In this document: positions 32,683-42,424 of the stretch, piece by piece
Numbering within the stretch: position 1 is the first letter of the stretch
How the letters are laid out: every line of letters starts with the position of its first letter
Origin: Paraburkholderia dinghuensis
GTDB lineage: Bacteria > Pseudomonadota > Gammaproteobacteria > Burkholderiales > Burkholderiaceae
Direction of reading: 5' to 3'
Assembly (NCBI RefSeq): GCF_003837865.1
Contig: NZ_RQIS01000001.1
Coordinates: 248,001 to 312,000, forward strand
Length of the DNA stretch: 64,000 nt
Program-made: the position numbers and the translations under genes
Notes under the pieces: generated by a model
Databases searched by the model: none
What the model was told of the DNA's origin: nothing
What the model saw: only the letters and a program-made list of their open reading frames with translations

Positions 32683-33918
32683 TCACGTCGAGACGGGCTG
32701 CTGCACCTGCCCCGGCACCGGATGGTTGTGCCAGCGCACGACGAGGATGCGCCCGACGTAGGTCAGCACGCCGCATGCACCGATCGTGATGCCCATGCCG
32801 AACGGCGAAACACCGGGAAACCGGCCGACCACGGCGCTCGCGAACGCGCCGAGGCCGAGCTGCGTTGCGCCGAACACGGCTGCCGCCGCGCCCGCGTTCT
32901 TCGGATAGCGATACATCAGATCGGTCGCGCAGTTCGCGCTGAGCACGCCCACCACGCCCACGACAAAGAACAGGCCGAACACGATCGACCATAGCCCGCC
33001 CCACCCCGTCAGGCACATCAGCGCGACGAAGATCGACGCGACACTACTCACCGTCGACGCCAGCGACACCATGCGCAGCGCGCCGAATCGTCCGACGAAC
33101 CGCGTGTTGAGAAAGTTGCCGAGCATGATGCCGAGGATGTTCGTGCCGAAGAAAAGCCCGTAGTGCTGCGGCGAGACGTGGAAGTACTCGATGTAGACGA
33201 ACGGCGTGGCGGAGATGTACGTAAACATCGCCGCGAACGCCATGCCGCCGCAGAGCATGTGCCCCCACACGAGCGGATCGCGCAGCAGACGCCCGTAGGC
33301 CCCGAACGACCGGAACACGGCCGAGCTTTCGCGCTTCTCGCGCGGCCAGGTCTCGGGCACGCCAAGGTATGCCGCGACGGCGCACACGAGCCCGAACAGC
33401 GTGAGCGCAACGAACACGACGCGCCAGCCGCCGAGCAGCAGCAACTGTCCGCCGATCAGCGGCGCGAGCAGCGGCCCGATCGCCGTGACGATGGCGACCA
33501 TCGAGAGGACTTTGGCGGCGTCGGACGGCTCGTGGGCGTCACGGGCGATGGCACGCGAAAGCACCGATGCCGCCCCTGCGCCGAGCGCCTGGAGGAAGCG
33601 CACGATGATGAGTTCGTGGATCGAGAACGACAGCCAGCACGCGACGCTCGCCACGGTGAAGAGCGCAATACCGCCGAGCAGGACGGGACGGCGGCCGTAG
33701 GCGTCGGATACCGGGCCGTAAAGCAGCATGCCGATCGAGAAGCCGGCCATGAAACTCGTGAGCGTTGCAGCCGCCGCAGCCGTCGGCACCTCGAACGCCC
33801 GCGCGATGCTGGGCAGGCTTGGCAGGTACATGTCCGTCGCGAGCGGGCCGCAGGCCGCGAGTGCGCCGAGCAGCAGGATCAACCGGATATCGGGCCGGCG
33901 GCGTGACGAATGAGGCAT
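32683..33918 (-). CDS. Bcr/CflA-family drug efflux MFS transporter
   Basis: A 411-residue inner-membrane protein with 12 membrane segments. The motif GPVSDAYGRRPVLLGG between helices 2 and 3 is the MFS motif A, and PLATDMYLPSLPSIARAF in helix 1 is typical of the Bcr/CflA branch of drug/H+ antiporters. The start at 33918 (MPHSSRRRPDIRL) is preferred over a TTG at 33963; neither has a strong ribosome binding site. The exported substrates are unknown. Confidence 0.88.
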   Translation of the reverse strand: MPHSSRRRPDIRLILLLGALAACGPLATDMYLPSLPSIARAFEVPTAAAAATLTSFMAGFSIGMLLYGPVSDAYGRRPVLLGGIALFTVASVACWLSFSIHELIIVRFLQALGAGAASVLSRAIARDAHEPSDAAKVLSMVAIVTAIGPLLAPLIGGQLLLLGGWRVVFVALTLFGLVCAVAAYLGVPETWPREKRESSAVFRSFGAYGRLLRDPLVWGHMLCGGMAFAAMFTYISATPFVYIEYFHVSPQHYGLFFGTNILGIMLGNFLNTRFVGRFGALRMVSLASTVSSVASIFVALMCLTGWGGLWSIVFGLFFVVGVVGVLSANCATDLMYRYPKNAGAAAAVFGATQLGLGAFASAVVGRFPGVSPFGMGITIGACGVLTYVGRILVVRWHNHPVPGQVQQPVST

Positions 33919-34386
33919 GGGAGCGAGAGGAAACGGGCCGCGTGCGGTGCGTCGCGGCCGCAAGTGTTATAGGCCGCTTCGCGCGTAACGAGAGGCGGCG
34001 TCAGAGCACGCAATTGTACCCGACGCTTTGAAGCGCCTTGCGCGGAAACAAGGCCGCCGCCGCCCTGCCCCGTGGCCGGACCGGCTCCGGGTTTTGCCTC
34101 GCGTTGCCCGGCGGCTTCAGACCTTCACTGGCTCGCGGCCCGCCTCGCGAGCGCATTTCTGCCGATCTGGCGCCTCAGGACCGGAACCCGCGAGGTGGCG
34201 AAACGGTGCGAAGCCCCGCCAGCCATGGCGTTGTGCGGGTGCGGCGCGGGGCGACGTTGCGCCTCCGCCCGTTGCGTTCGACTCCGGTACAATTTCGGGA
34301 GAACGTCCCTTCGCCGCGCGAGACCTTCGCGCCATATCGGCCACACTGGCCACAGCGGCCACGCCACTCACGCAGATCTAGCACTC
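33919..34386. other. Divergent intergenic region upstream of hemL
   Basis: 468 bp, GC-rich. A TACAAT hexamer at 34288-34293 is a plausible -10 for hemL; no matching -35 is clear. Open frames through here are upstream extensions of hemL without family support. Confidence 0.4.
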
Positions 34387-35676
34387 ATGTCCAACACCCA
34401 GTCCAGGAACGAAGTCCTCTTCGAACGCGCCCAGCGCACCATTCCGGGCGGCGTCAATTCGCCCGTGCGCGCCTTCCGCTCGGTCGGCGGCACCCCGCGC
34501 TTTATCGAGCGCGCTGCCGGGCCGTACATCTGGGACGCCGACGGCAAGCGTTACATCGACTACATCGGTTCATGGGGCCCGATGATCGTCGGCCATGTCC
34601 ACCCGGAGGTGCTCAAGGCCGTCGAACAGGTGCTCGCGAAAGGCTTCTCGTTCGGCGCGCCGACGGAGTCCGAGATCGAGATCGCCGAGGCAATCTGCAA
34701 GATCGTGCCGTCGATGGAACAGGTGCGCATGGTGTCGAGCGGCACCGAAGCGACCATGAGCGCGCTGCGTCTCGCGCGCGGCTTCACGAAGCGCGACCGC
34801 ATCGTGAAGTTCGAGGGCTGCTACCACGGCCACGCCGACAGCCTGCTCGTGAAGGCCGGCTCGGGTCTGCTCACGTTCGGCAACCCGACTTCGGCTGGCG
34901 TGCCGGTCGATATCGCGAAGCACACCACCGTGCTCGAGTACAACAACGTCGCGGCGCTCGAAGAGGCGTTCAAGGCGTTCGGCGACGAAATCGCTGCGGT
35001 AATCATCGAACCCGTCGCGGGCAACATGAACCTCGTGAAGGGCTCGCCGGAGTTCATCGGGGCGTTGCGCAGCCTGTGCACGAAGCACGGCGCCGTGCTG
35101 ATCTTCGACGAAGTGATGTGCGGCTTCCGCGTGGGCCTGCGCGGCGCCCAGGCGCTCTATGGCGTCGAGGCCGACATGGTGTGCCTCGGCAAGGTCATCG
35201 GCGGCGGCATGCCCGCGGCGGCGTTCGGCGGCCGGCGCGAGATCATGGACCACCTCGCGCCCAACGGCACCGTGTATCAGGCGGGCACGCTCTCGGGCAA
35301 TCCGGTGGCGGTCGCGGCCGGTCTGAAGACACTCGAACTGATCCAGGCACCCGGTTTCTACGATCGCCTCTCGGCGCAAACGGCGCGTCTCGCTCACGGT
35401 CTCACCGAGGCGGCGCGCGAGGCGAAGGTGCCGTTCGTCGCGGATTCGGTGGGCGGCATGTTCGGCCTCTACTTCGCCGACAAGGTCCCCGCGAGCTTCG
35501 CGGAAGTCACGAAGAGCGACATCGCACGCTTTAACCGCTTCTTCCATCAGATGCTGGACGCGGGTGTTTACTTCGCGCCGTCGGCTTACGAGGCGGGCTT
35601 CGTGTCGAGTACGCACGACGACGCGATCATCGACGAAACCATCGCTGCCGCGCGAAGCGCATTCGCGACGGCATAA
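34387..35676 (+). CDS. hemL: Glutamate-1-semialdehyde 2,1-aminomutase
   Basis: A 429-residue PLP enzyme that makes 5-aminolevulinate from glutamate 1-semialdehyde in the C5 haem pathway. Landmarks are [19 protein letters not shown] at the start, [45 protein letters not shown], and the PLP lysine in [17 protein letters not shown]. The length matches E. coli HemL (426). The start [16 protein letters not shown] was chosen by alignment. hemL followed by the rib genes is a common order in this group. Confidence 0.97.
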   Translation: MSNTQSRNEVLFERAQRTIPGGVNSPVRAFRSVGGTPRFIERAAGPYIWDADGKRYIDYIGSWGPMIVGHVHPEVLKAVEQVLAKGFSFGAPTESEIEIAEAICKIVPSMEQVRMVSSGTEATMSALRLARGFTKRDRIVKFEGCYHGHADSLLVKAGSGLLTFGNPTSAGVPVDIAKHTTVLEYNNVAALEEAFKAFGDEIAAVIIEPVAGNMNLVKGSPEFIGALRSLCTKHGAVLIFDEVMCGFRVGLRGAQALYGVEADMVCLGKVIGGGMPAAAFGGRREIMDHLAPNGTVYQAGTLSGNPVAVAAGLKTLELIQAPGFYDRLSAQTARLAHGLTEAAREAKVPFVADSVGGMFGLYFADKVPASFAEVTKSDIARFNRFFHQMLDAGVYFAPSAYEAGFVSSTHDDAIIDETIAAARSAFATA

Positions 35677-35765
35677 CGGAAGCGATACACGCCACGCACG
35701 CCACGAGAGAGCGCCGGGTGGCTCACCCGGCTCACCCGACCCGCCGCCGCGGAGAAAGCACGACG

Positions 35766-36893
35766 ATGTTCTCGCAAACCGATTTCGTCCACATGGAACG
35801 CGCGCTCGCCCTCGCGGCGCGCGGCCTTTACACGACCGATCCGAATCCGCGCGTCGGTTGCGTGCTGGTGAAGGACGGCATCGTGATCGGCGAAGGCTTC
35901 ACGCAGCCGGCCGGCCAGGACCACGCCGAAATCCAGGCGATGAAGGATGCTCGCGCGCGCGGCCACGAACTACGCGGCGCCACGGCCTACGTGACGCTCG
36001 AGCCATGCAGCCACTTCGGCCGCACGCCACCCTGCGCCAATGCGCTGATCGAGGCAAAAGTCGCGCGCGTGATCGCTGCCATGGAAGACCCGAATCCGCT
36101 CGTTTCCGGGCGCGGCCTCTCGATGCTGCGAGACGCGGGCATCGACGTGCGTTGCGGGCTGCTTGCCAGCGAAGCGCGCGAGATGAACATCGGCTTCGTT
36201 TCACGCATGACGAGGAAGCGCCCGTGGGTGCGCATGAAGATCGCCGCGTCGCTGGATGGCCGCACCGGTCTGCCCTCGGGTGAAAGCCAGTGGATTACGG
36301 GCGAGGCCGCGCGCGCCGACGGCCACGCGTGGCGCGCGCGCGCCTCGGCGATTCTCACCGGCATCGGCACCGTGAAGGAAGACGATCCGCGCATGACCGT
36401 GCGCGCAGTCGACACGCCGCGCCAGCCGAAACGTGTACTCGTCGACAGCCGGCTCGACGTGACGCCCGAAGCGCAGATTTTCGTGGGCGCGCCGACGCTC
36501 GTGTTCTGCGCCTCGCTCGACGAGCGCAACGCCGAGCGCGCAGACCTGCTGCGCGCGCACGGCGCTGAACTGGTGGCGCTAGGCAACGAGCACGGCAAGG
36601 TCGATCTGCCCGCGATGCTCACCGAACTGGCCGCACGCGGCGTGAACGAACTCCACGTCGAAGCGGGCAACAAACTCAACGGCTCGCTGCTGCGTGAAGG
36701 CTGCGTGGACGAACTCCTGCTCTACGTCGCGCCGTCGCTGCTCGGCACCGACGCGCTCGGCATGATCGACTTCGCAGCCCCGGCGAAGCTCGACGAGCGC
36801 AAGCAACTCACCTTCCATTCAGTCGAGCGCATCGGCGACGACCTGCGCATCCTCGCGCGGCTCGTGCGTGCCGAGGACCTGCAGGCGCAGTGA
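35766..36893 (+). CDS. ribD: Bifunctional riboflavin biosynthesis deaminase/reductase
   Basis: A 375-residue two-domain enzyme. The N-terminal cytidine-deaminase-like half has the zinc motifs HAEIQAM (about residue 59) and PCSHFGRTPPC. The C-terminal dihydrofolate-reductase-like half begins near KIAASLDGRTGLPSGESQWIT. It deaminates and then reduces the pyrimidine intermediate. GGAGAAAG lies upstream of the ATG at 35766; the frame opens earlier. It is followed 35 bp later by ribE. Confidence 0.95.
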   Translation: MFSQTDFVHMERALALAARGLYTTDPNPRVGCVLVKDGIVIGEGFTQPAGQDHAEIQAMKDARARGHELRGATAYVTLEPCSHFGRTPPCANALIEAKVARVIAAMEDPNPLVSGRGLSMLRDAGIDVRCGLLASEAREMNIGFVSRMTRKRPWVRMKIAASLDGRTGLPSGESQWITGEAARADGHAWRARASAILTGIGTVKEDDPRMTVRAVDTPRQPKRVLVDSRLDVTPEAQIFVGAPTLVFCASLDERNAERADLLRAHGAELVALGNEHGKVDLPAMLTELAARGVNELHVEAGNKLNGSLLREGCVDELLLYVAPSLLGTDALGMIDFAAPAKLDERKQLTFHSVERIGDDLRILARLVRAEDLQAQ

Positions 36894-36928
36894 ATCTCGC
36901 TAACGAATCGAACACAAGGAACAGCACG

Positions 36929-37564
36929 ATGTTTACCGGAATCGTCGCGGCAGTGGGCCGCATTGAATCGATCAGACCGCTCGGCGCGGGTGCCGATGCG
37001 GGCGTGCGTCTCTCCGTCAACGCCGGCGGGCTCGGCCTCGACGACGTACAGATCGGCGACAGCATCGCCATCCAGGGCGCGTGCATGACCGTGATCGAAA
37101 AATCGGCGACGGGTTTTGACGTCGACGTATCGCGTGAGAGCCTGAATCGCACTGTGGGGCTCGCCGCAACTGGCGAAGTGAACCTCGAAAAAGCGCTGCG
37201 GGCGAACGACCGGCTCGGCGGACACATCGTGTCGGGGCATGTGGACGGCCTCGGCACCGTCACACGCTTTGCGCCGGTGGGCGAATCGCATGAACTGCGC
37301 ATTCTCGCGCCCGCCGAGATTGGCCGTTATTTCGCGTACAAAGGCTCGGCGACGGTGAACGGCGTCAGCCTCACCGTGAACTCGGTCGAAGACCGCGCCG
37401 ATGGCTGCGAATTCTCGATCAACCTGATTCCGCACACCGTCGAAGTCACTACGCTCAAGCATCTGCAGGCTGGCTCGCTTGTGAATCTGGAGATCGATCT
37501 GATTGCGCGGTACGTGGAGCGGATGCTCAGCACGTCTCCGGACGGCCATAGCCCGTCGAAATAA
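36929..37564 (+). CDS. ribE: Riboflavin synthase, alpha subunit
   Basis: A 211-residue enzyme that dismutates two molecules of 6,7-dimethyl-8-ribityllumazine to riboflavin. Two repeated lumazine-binding modules are visible, the first starting MFTGIVAAVGRIESI, the second near DRLGGHIVSGHVDGLG (residue 92). An AAGGA site precedes the ATG. In related genomes ribBA, ribH and nusB follow directly; here they appear only at 61.2 kb. Confidence 0.95.
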   Translation: MFTGIVAAVGRIESIRPLGAGADAGVRLSVNAGGLGLDDVQIGDSIAIQGACMTVIEKSATGFDVDVSRESLNRTVGLAATGEVNLEKALRANDRLGGHIVSGHVDGLGTVTRFAPVGESHELRILAPAEIGRYFAYKGSATVNGVSLTVNSVEDRADGCEFSINLIPHTVEVTTLKHLQAGSLVNLEIDLIARYVERMLSTSPDGHSPSK

Positions 37565-37677
37565 TTCTGGTTTTCCGCGTTCGACTGTCTACCATCGTCT
37601 CGCTGAAACCCACTACACCTACGAGTTTGTGACGGCATACGGCCGCTTTCCGCGGTTCGTATCCCGTCACCACACCA

Positions 37678-39915
37678 TCAGAATTCCGTCGTCACCGAGA
37701 ACCACGCGGTACGCGGTGCACCCTGTGTCAGATAGCCACCAAGCGCCGACGACCAGTACGAGCGGTTCGCCAGATTCGTCACGATCATGTTGACGCTCGT
37801 GTCGCGATTGAACACACGGGTCTTATAACGCGCCCCAATGTCGAAGCGTGTCCATGAAGGTACCTGCAGTGTGTTCGCCTGATCCAGATACTGCGTGCTG
37901 GTCCACAGCGCGCGCGCCATCAGCGTGAGTCCGCTTGCATGCGGCACGTCGTATTCGACGTTCGCGTTGAAGGTCCAGGCGGGCACGCCGATCGGACGAT
38001 TGCCGTTCTCGGCACCGTAATTGGTGTCTTCCAGTTTCGCGTTGATATACGACACGCCGCCGATCAGACGCACGCCGTTGAGCGGCTCGCCGTACATCGA
38101 GAATTCGACGCCACGGTGACGCTGGATGCCGTTCGCGCCGTAAATGCCGGTCACGCTGTCGGTATACGCGACCTGCTGGCGAATCTGATAGAGCGCCAGT
38201 GCAGCGCCATAGTGATTCGCGTCGTACTTCACGCCCGCTTCATACTGCGTCGCGCGAAACGGCGCGATGACCGCGCCGACGTTGACCGCGTTGCCCGGTG
38301 CGGTGCCGCCCGAAAGGAGGCTCTCGCTGCGGTTCGCATAAACCGACAGGTTAGGCTGAAGCTTGTAGACCGCACCGAACACCGGCGTCGTCGCCGACGC
38401 GTTGTACGCCGCATTCTGCACTTCGGTGCCGTAGTCGTAGCCGTTCTGGATCAGGTTCTGCTGCCGCACGCCCACTGTGAACAGGAAGCGGTCGCCGAAG
38501 AAACCCATCGTGTCCGACACCGCAAAGCCGCGCATCAGCGTCACGGCTGTCAGGCCGGGGTCCGCGAAATCGCCGCCGCTGAAGAAACCGTCGGGACGGG
38601 CAACCGGCTGCGTGTTGTACAGGCTGGTCGGAAACGACGGGCTGAAATCGAACGCGTTGTACGCGGCGACGCGGTTGATCTGCCATCCCGCACTGATCGC
38701 GTGGCTAACCGCGCCGGTGACGAATTTCCCGCGTACGCCCGCCTGCGCGGAGAGCGAGTACTCGTCGTGCGCGGAGCCGAGACGGTATGCGCTCGTCGCG
38801 CCGTTGATGCCGTAGGTCGCGGTCAGGTAGTCGCCGTTCTCGTGCGTGTGGCGCGTGCCGACGCCCGCATAAACGGTCCAGTCCGGTGCAATGTCGTATT
38901 CGCCGCGCAGCATCCCGACGGTGTCTTCGAGCGATGACCACGTCCACGGTTGCGTGTAGTTGTGCGTCGCCGACGGGGCGGACGGCAGTGCGTCGCCGCT
39001 CACGAAGACGCCAGGACGGCCTTCCGTGATGCGCTCCTTCTGATACAGGAAGTCGGCATAGAGGCGCAGTTTGTCGCCGCGATAGTCGAGCGAGACTGCG
39101 GTCTGCTGTGCGTGACGTGCTTCGTCGTCGATGCTGGAATCGCCGCCCTGGACGGTCTGGTTCACGCGAATCCCGTACTGGTCGTTCTCGCCGAAGCGGC
39201 GACCGACGTCTACGTGCGTGGCCAGTTCGCCCGACGCGCTGCCGGCCACCGTGAGCTGCGTGAGCGGCTTGTCGTCGGCGACCTTCGTCTGCACGTTGAT
39301 GCTGCCGCCCACGCCGGAGCCGCCCGGCGACGCGCCGTTCACGAAGGCATTGGCGCCCTTGAAGATATCGACGCGCTCGATCGCGCCGGTGTCGACCATC
39401 TGGCGCGGCGTGAGGCCGTACATGCCGTTGAGCGCGACGTCGTCCGAGTAGACCTCGAAACCGCGAATTATGTAGGTTTCCGAAAAATTCCCGTAGCCGA
39501 GTGCCGTGCGTACGGCCGGGTCGTTGGCGACGACGTCGGCAAGCGTGCGGGCCTGCTGGTCCTCGATCAGCTTCGACGTGTAGCTCGTCACCGAGAACGG
39601 CACGTCGATCAGCTTCTGCTGGCCGAGCACGCCGATCTGCGCACCGCTCGCCACCTGTCCGCCGGGGTAAGCGGCGGACAGGTCGCCCGGCAGCGTCGCG
39701 CCGGTTGCCTGCACGCTCACGGTCGGCAAAACGTTCGACGCCGGCGCCGATGTCGGCGCGCTCGCTGCATCGGCTGCGAGCGCCTGCGATGAGAAACCGG
39801 CAGAACAGACGGAGAAGCAGACGGCGATGACGGGAAAGAGCTGGCGTGCAGCGGCGGCGGCGGGCGCGAGGCGAAGCGTGTTTGCAGACGACTGTGTCGT
39901 TCTCGTTCGTTTCAT
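37678..39915 (-). CDS. TonB-dependent siderophore receptor
   Basis: A 745-residue outer-membrane receptor. A signal peptide (hydrophobic LFPVIAVCFSVCSAGFSSQALA) is followed by a TonB-box-like LPTVSVQA. The plug domain contains FSVTSYTSKLIEDQQARTLADVVANDPAVR and YIIRGFEVYSDDVALNGMYG, typical of FhuE/FcuA-type ferric-siderophore receptors. The 22-strand barrel ends in Phe (WFSVTTEF). The ligand is not predictable. The start at 39915 gives a compact signal peptide; the open frame extends to 40035 across the Fur box. It is expressed behind a Fur-type operator. Confidence 0.92.
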   Translation of the reverse strand: MKRTRTTQSSANTLRLAPAAAAARQLFPVIAVCFSVCSAGFSSQALAADAASAPTSAPASNVLPTVSVQATGATLPGDLSAAYPGGQVASGAQIGVLGQQKLIDVPFSVTSYTSKLIEDQQARTLADVVANDPAVRTALGYGNFSETYIIRGFEVYSDDVALNGMYGLTPRQMVDTGAIERVDIFKGANAFVNGASPGGSGVGGSINVQTKVADDKPLTQLTVAGSASGELATHVDVGRRFGENDQYGIRVNQTVQGGDSSIDDEARHAQQTAVSLDYRGDKLRLYADFLYQKERITEGRPGVFVSGDALPSAPSATHNYTQPWTWSSLEDTVGMLRGEYDIAPDWTVYAGVGTRHTHENGDYLTATYGINGATSAYRLGSAHDEYSLSAQAGVRGKFVTGAVSHAISAGWQINRVAAYNAFDFSPSFPTSLYNTQPVARPDGFFSGGDFADPGLTAVTLMRGFAVSDTMGFFGDRFLFTVGVRQQNLIQNGYDYGTEVQNAAYNASATTPVFGAVYKLQPNLSVYANRSESLLSGGTAPGNAVNVGAVIAPFRATQYEAGVKYDANHYGAALALYQIRQQVAYTDSVTGIYGANGIQRHRGVEFSMYGEPLNGVRLIGGVSYINAKLEDTNYGAENGNRPIGVPAWTFNANVEYDVPHASGLTLMARALWTSTQYLDQANTLQVPSWTRFDIGARYKTRVFNRDTSVNMIVTNLANRSYWSSALGGYLTQGAPRTAWFSVTTEF

Positions 39916-39985
39916 GGTCGTAATCGTTGGCTTTGTGACGGGTCGGCTCGATGTGGTTAGCATCGGAGGCCGCCATCGTACATTT

Positions 39986-40006
39986 AAATGAGAACGATTA
40001 CCATTT
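39986..40006 (-). promoter_or_regulatory. Fur box of the siderophore receptor gene
   Basis: On the minus strand the 19-bp core AATGGTAATCGTTCTCATT matches the GATAATGATAATCATTATC Fur consensus at most key positions. It lies 71-91 bp upstream of the receptor start, in the gap after the DUF3325 gene. It implies iron-repressed transcription. Confidence 0.75.
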
Positions 40007-40068
40007 GCATTGGAAAGAAACCTGACAGTTGGCAAGGGAATGACAAGCGAAACAGGGTGGCTGATCGA

Positions 40069-40353
40069 TCAGCTGGCGTCGGACCACCGCCCCCACGCGA
40101 TGAGCGCGCCATATACGGTCCCGGCCGCAACGCTGGTACTGCCGCTGAACGCGACTAGGCCCAGCGCCCAACCCTGATCGGCGACGACGAACGCGAGCGC
40201 GATCCCCAGCGAGCACCCGCCCGCGCCGCGCAGGCAACGCGAGTGCGCAGCCGGAAGCGCCCGTCCCAGGAGCGCTTCCTGGTGACGCGCCATCGCCATT
40301 GCAAGGCACCCAAACGCGCCGACGCACAGAAGTAACGCAAGCAGCCGCATCAT
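40069..40353 (-). CDS. DUF3325-family small membrane protein
   Basis: A 94-residue protein with three hydrophobic helices (MMRLLALLLCVGAFGCLAMA, CSLGIALAFVVADQGWALGL, and a third at the end). It fits the DUF3325 proteins found beside TonB-dependent receptors and PepSY proteins; function unknown. A GAGGAG ribosome binding site lies 5 nt before the start, and the start overlaps the upstream PepSY gene by 4 nt. Confidence 0.8.
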   Translation of the reverse strand: MMRLLALLLCVGAFGCLAMAMARHQEALLGRALPAAHSRCLRGAGGCSLGIALAFVVADQGWALGLVAFSGSTSVAAGTVYGALIAWGRWSDAS

Positions 40354-42146
40354 GTGCTCTCCTCGTGCAGCGCAGTCACGGCGCGGCGCTTGTGGGGTTG
40401 CAGCACGCGCGGGCGGTGTCGCGACGTACGCACGGCGAGCGCGCCGTGCAGCGCTGCCAGCGTCCATATCGTCAGATCGAAGCCCGCATAGACCCAATCG
40501 CCTTCGGCCACGCTGCGCCAAAGCGGGCGCTGGGTCGTCAGGGCGTTGAGCACCGGCAACAGCGCGAGCAAGGCGCTCGCGAACCACAGCAGTTCGATCC
40601 ACGCGCGCCGGGCGGGTCGAGCTAGCGCGTAGAGCAGCGTGGCGGCCCAGATCGCGAAAAACGCGTCGACTTCGACGTCCGAGCGGGCGGCCAGCGACGC
40701 CGGCAACAGCCGGTTGCTCCACAGGAAGCCCGCCATCGCGATCGAGAGACCCGCGATGCTCGCGATGTTCAGACGCTCGACCAACCGGAAACCGAAGTCG
40801 GGCCGCACGGGATCGGGCAGTTTCTGGCGACGTTTCACGGTCCACATTACGAGTCCTGTGCCGACCATGGCCGTGCCCGCGAGGCTCATGAGGAAATACA
40901 GCCAGCGCAGTGGCAGATCGCCAAAGCGTCCCATGTGCAGCGCGTACAGTACGCCGCGCGTTTGGGCTGCCCGGCCGACGCGGTCCTGCACGTCGAGCAG
41001 CGTTCCATTTGCGCCGTCGAACAGCAGGTATTGCGGGCTCGTCGATACACGCGCGGCCGTGCCTCGCGTGATCACCACGCGCGCTTTCGCGTCGCCGGGG
41101 TTCGTCACCAGCACACTCGCGACACCATTGCGGCCCCAGCGAGCCTCACCTGCCCGCACCATCGCATCGACGGGCGCGAGCGCAGCCTTCACGCCCGACC
41201 GCCCGACCGGCTCGATGAATGTGCTCAACTGCATGTCCAGCGCATGCTGCTGGGACGGTGTCCTCACCGCGAGCTGCACGCCCCAGGGCATGTACATCGT
41301 CATCAGCGTGACGAGTCCCGTGTAGGTGATCATCAGGTGAAACGGCAGGCCGAACACCGATAGTGCGTTATGCGCATCGAGCCACGCGCGCTGGCCCTTG
41401 CCCCAGCGAAACGTAAAGAAGTCCACGAAGATCTTTTTGTGCGTGATGACGCCGCTGATAATCGCGGTCAGCATGAACATCGCGCACAGGCCCGCGAGCC
41501 AGCGGCCCCACACTGCCGGTAGATAGTAGAACTGATAGTGGAAGCGATAGAAGAAGTCGCCGCCGAGTGTGTCGCGTATCGCGGGCTTCATGCCGGTCGC
41601 AGGATCGAACGTCGCGCTCTGGAAGGCCTGCTGACCCGGCTGCGGATGCGGCGCGAGCCAGAACGCACTGACGACGTTGCTGCGTGCCGTCGGCAGTTGC
41701 ATGAACCACTGCGGACTGTCCGGCGCGACGGTGCCGAGCGTGATGCTCACGCGCCTGGCGGCGGTCGCCGCATCGGGGGGCTCGTGGTCGAACGCGAGTT
41801 CCGGGCGCATCCATTGCGAAATTTCGTCCCTGAAATAGCTGACGGTGCCGGTCAAGAACATCGCGTAGAGCAACCACCCGGCCAGCAAACCCGCCCACGT
41901 ATGCAGGCCGGACATGCTTTGCCTCGCGCTGCGTCCACGACGCGCAAGAAAGACCGCAATCACCGTACATGCGTACACGATGAAACTCGCGAGCATGCCG
42001 GTGATCGCCGCTTGCGTCGTGCCGATCGGGAGCACGAGCGCCACGACGCTCGCGAGCGCGCCGAGCGCATAACCGCCGAAGACGGCGCCCACTATGCGCG
42101 CCGTCATGGGCCTTGCCCGACGCGCGCGATCGAACAGCGCGCTCAT
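40350..42146 (-). CDS. Fused DUF3649-PepSY-associated membrane protein
   Basis: A 598-residue inner-membrane protein. Residues about 14-75 (MTARIVGAVFGGYALGALAS and the following two helices) resemble DUF3649, normally a separate small gene in iron clusters. From about residue 77 (MSGLHTWAGLLAGWLLYAMF) it is a PepSY-associated TM protein with HYQFYYLP, WLAGLCAMFMLTAIISG and the HNALSVFGLPFHLMI region. Family members include FiuB/PiuB-type ferric-siderophore reductases, so iron release from imported siderophore is the likely role. The two parts are in one uninterrupted frame. Confidence 0.85.
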   Translation of the reverse strand: MSALFDRARRARPMTARIVGAVFGGYALGALASVVALVLPIGTTQAAITGMLASFIVYACTVIAVFLARRGRSARQSMSGLHTWAGLLAGWLLYAMFLTGTVSYFRDEISQWMRPELAFDHEPPDAATAARRVSITLGTVAPDSPQWFMQLPTARSNVVSAFWLAPHPQPGQQAFQSATFDPATGMKPAIRDTLGGDFFYRFHYQFYYLPAVWGRWLAGLCAMFMLTAIISGVITHKKIFVDFFTFRWGKGQRAWLDAHNALSVFGLPFHLMITYTGLVTLMTMYMPWGVQLAVRTPSQQHALDMQLSTFIEPVGRSGVKAALAPVDAMVRAGEARWGRNGVASVLVTNPGDAKARVVITRGTAARVSTSPQYLLFDGANGTLLDVQDRVGRAAQTRGVLYALHMGRFGDLPLRWLYFLMSLAGTAMVGTGLVMWTVKRRQKLPDPVRPDFGFRLVERLNIASIAGLSIAMAGFLWSNRLLPASLAARSDVEVDAFFAIWAATLLYALARPARRAWIELLWFASALLALLPVLNALTTQRPLWRSVAEGDWVYAGFDLTIWTLAALHGALAVRTSRHRPRVLQPHKRRAVTALHEEST

Positions 42147-42304
42147 GCCGACCTGGCCGTAGTGTCGGCAGTAAAGCGTGTCGATGGCAGGCGCACCGTC
42201 CAGTCCGGTTGCATCCGTTCTCCTGCAAGAGAGTCATGAAGGCGGCTCGTGCGCGAATCGCACCCGGCGCAAAAGCCCAGGAGCTGAATCTTACCGTAAT
42301 GCGA

Positions 42305-42331
42305 TTGCGAATGATTCGCATTTTGTATAAT
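42305..42331 (+). promoter_or_regulatory. Fur-controlled promoter of tonB-exbBD
   Basis: A perfect TATAAT is at 42326-42331, with TTGCGA at 42305-42310 as a possible -35 (15-bp spacing). The 15-bp palindrome TGCGAATGATTCGCA at 42306-42320 has the 7-1-7 geometry of a Fur site and covers the spacer. It lies between divergent PepSY and tonB genes and may control both. Confidence 0.7.
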
Positions 42332-42424
42332 ATTTCTCGGCCGGCAGTGAGCCGGACTGTGCGCATCCCTGCGTAGACGACGTTCGACACCCCTGCTTCA
42401 TCCCTGGAATTGAGTACACAGCCC

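Noticed and set aside
41900..41960. Frameshift between the DUF3649 and PepSY parts
   Set aside because: The reading frame is continuous with normal codon use across the junction, so a true fusion is the simpler reading.
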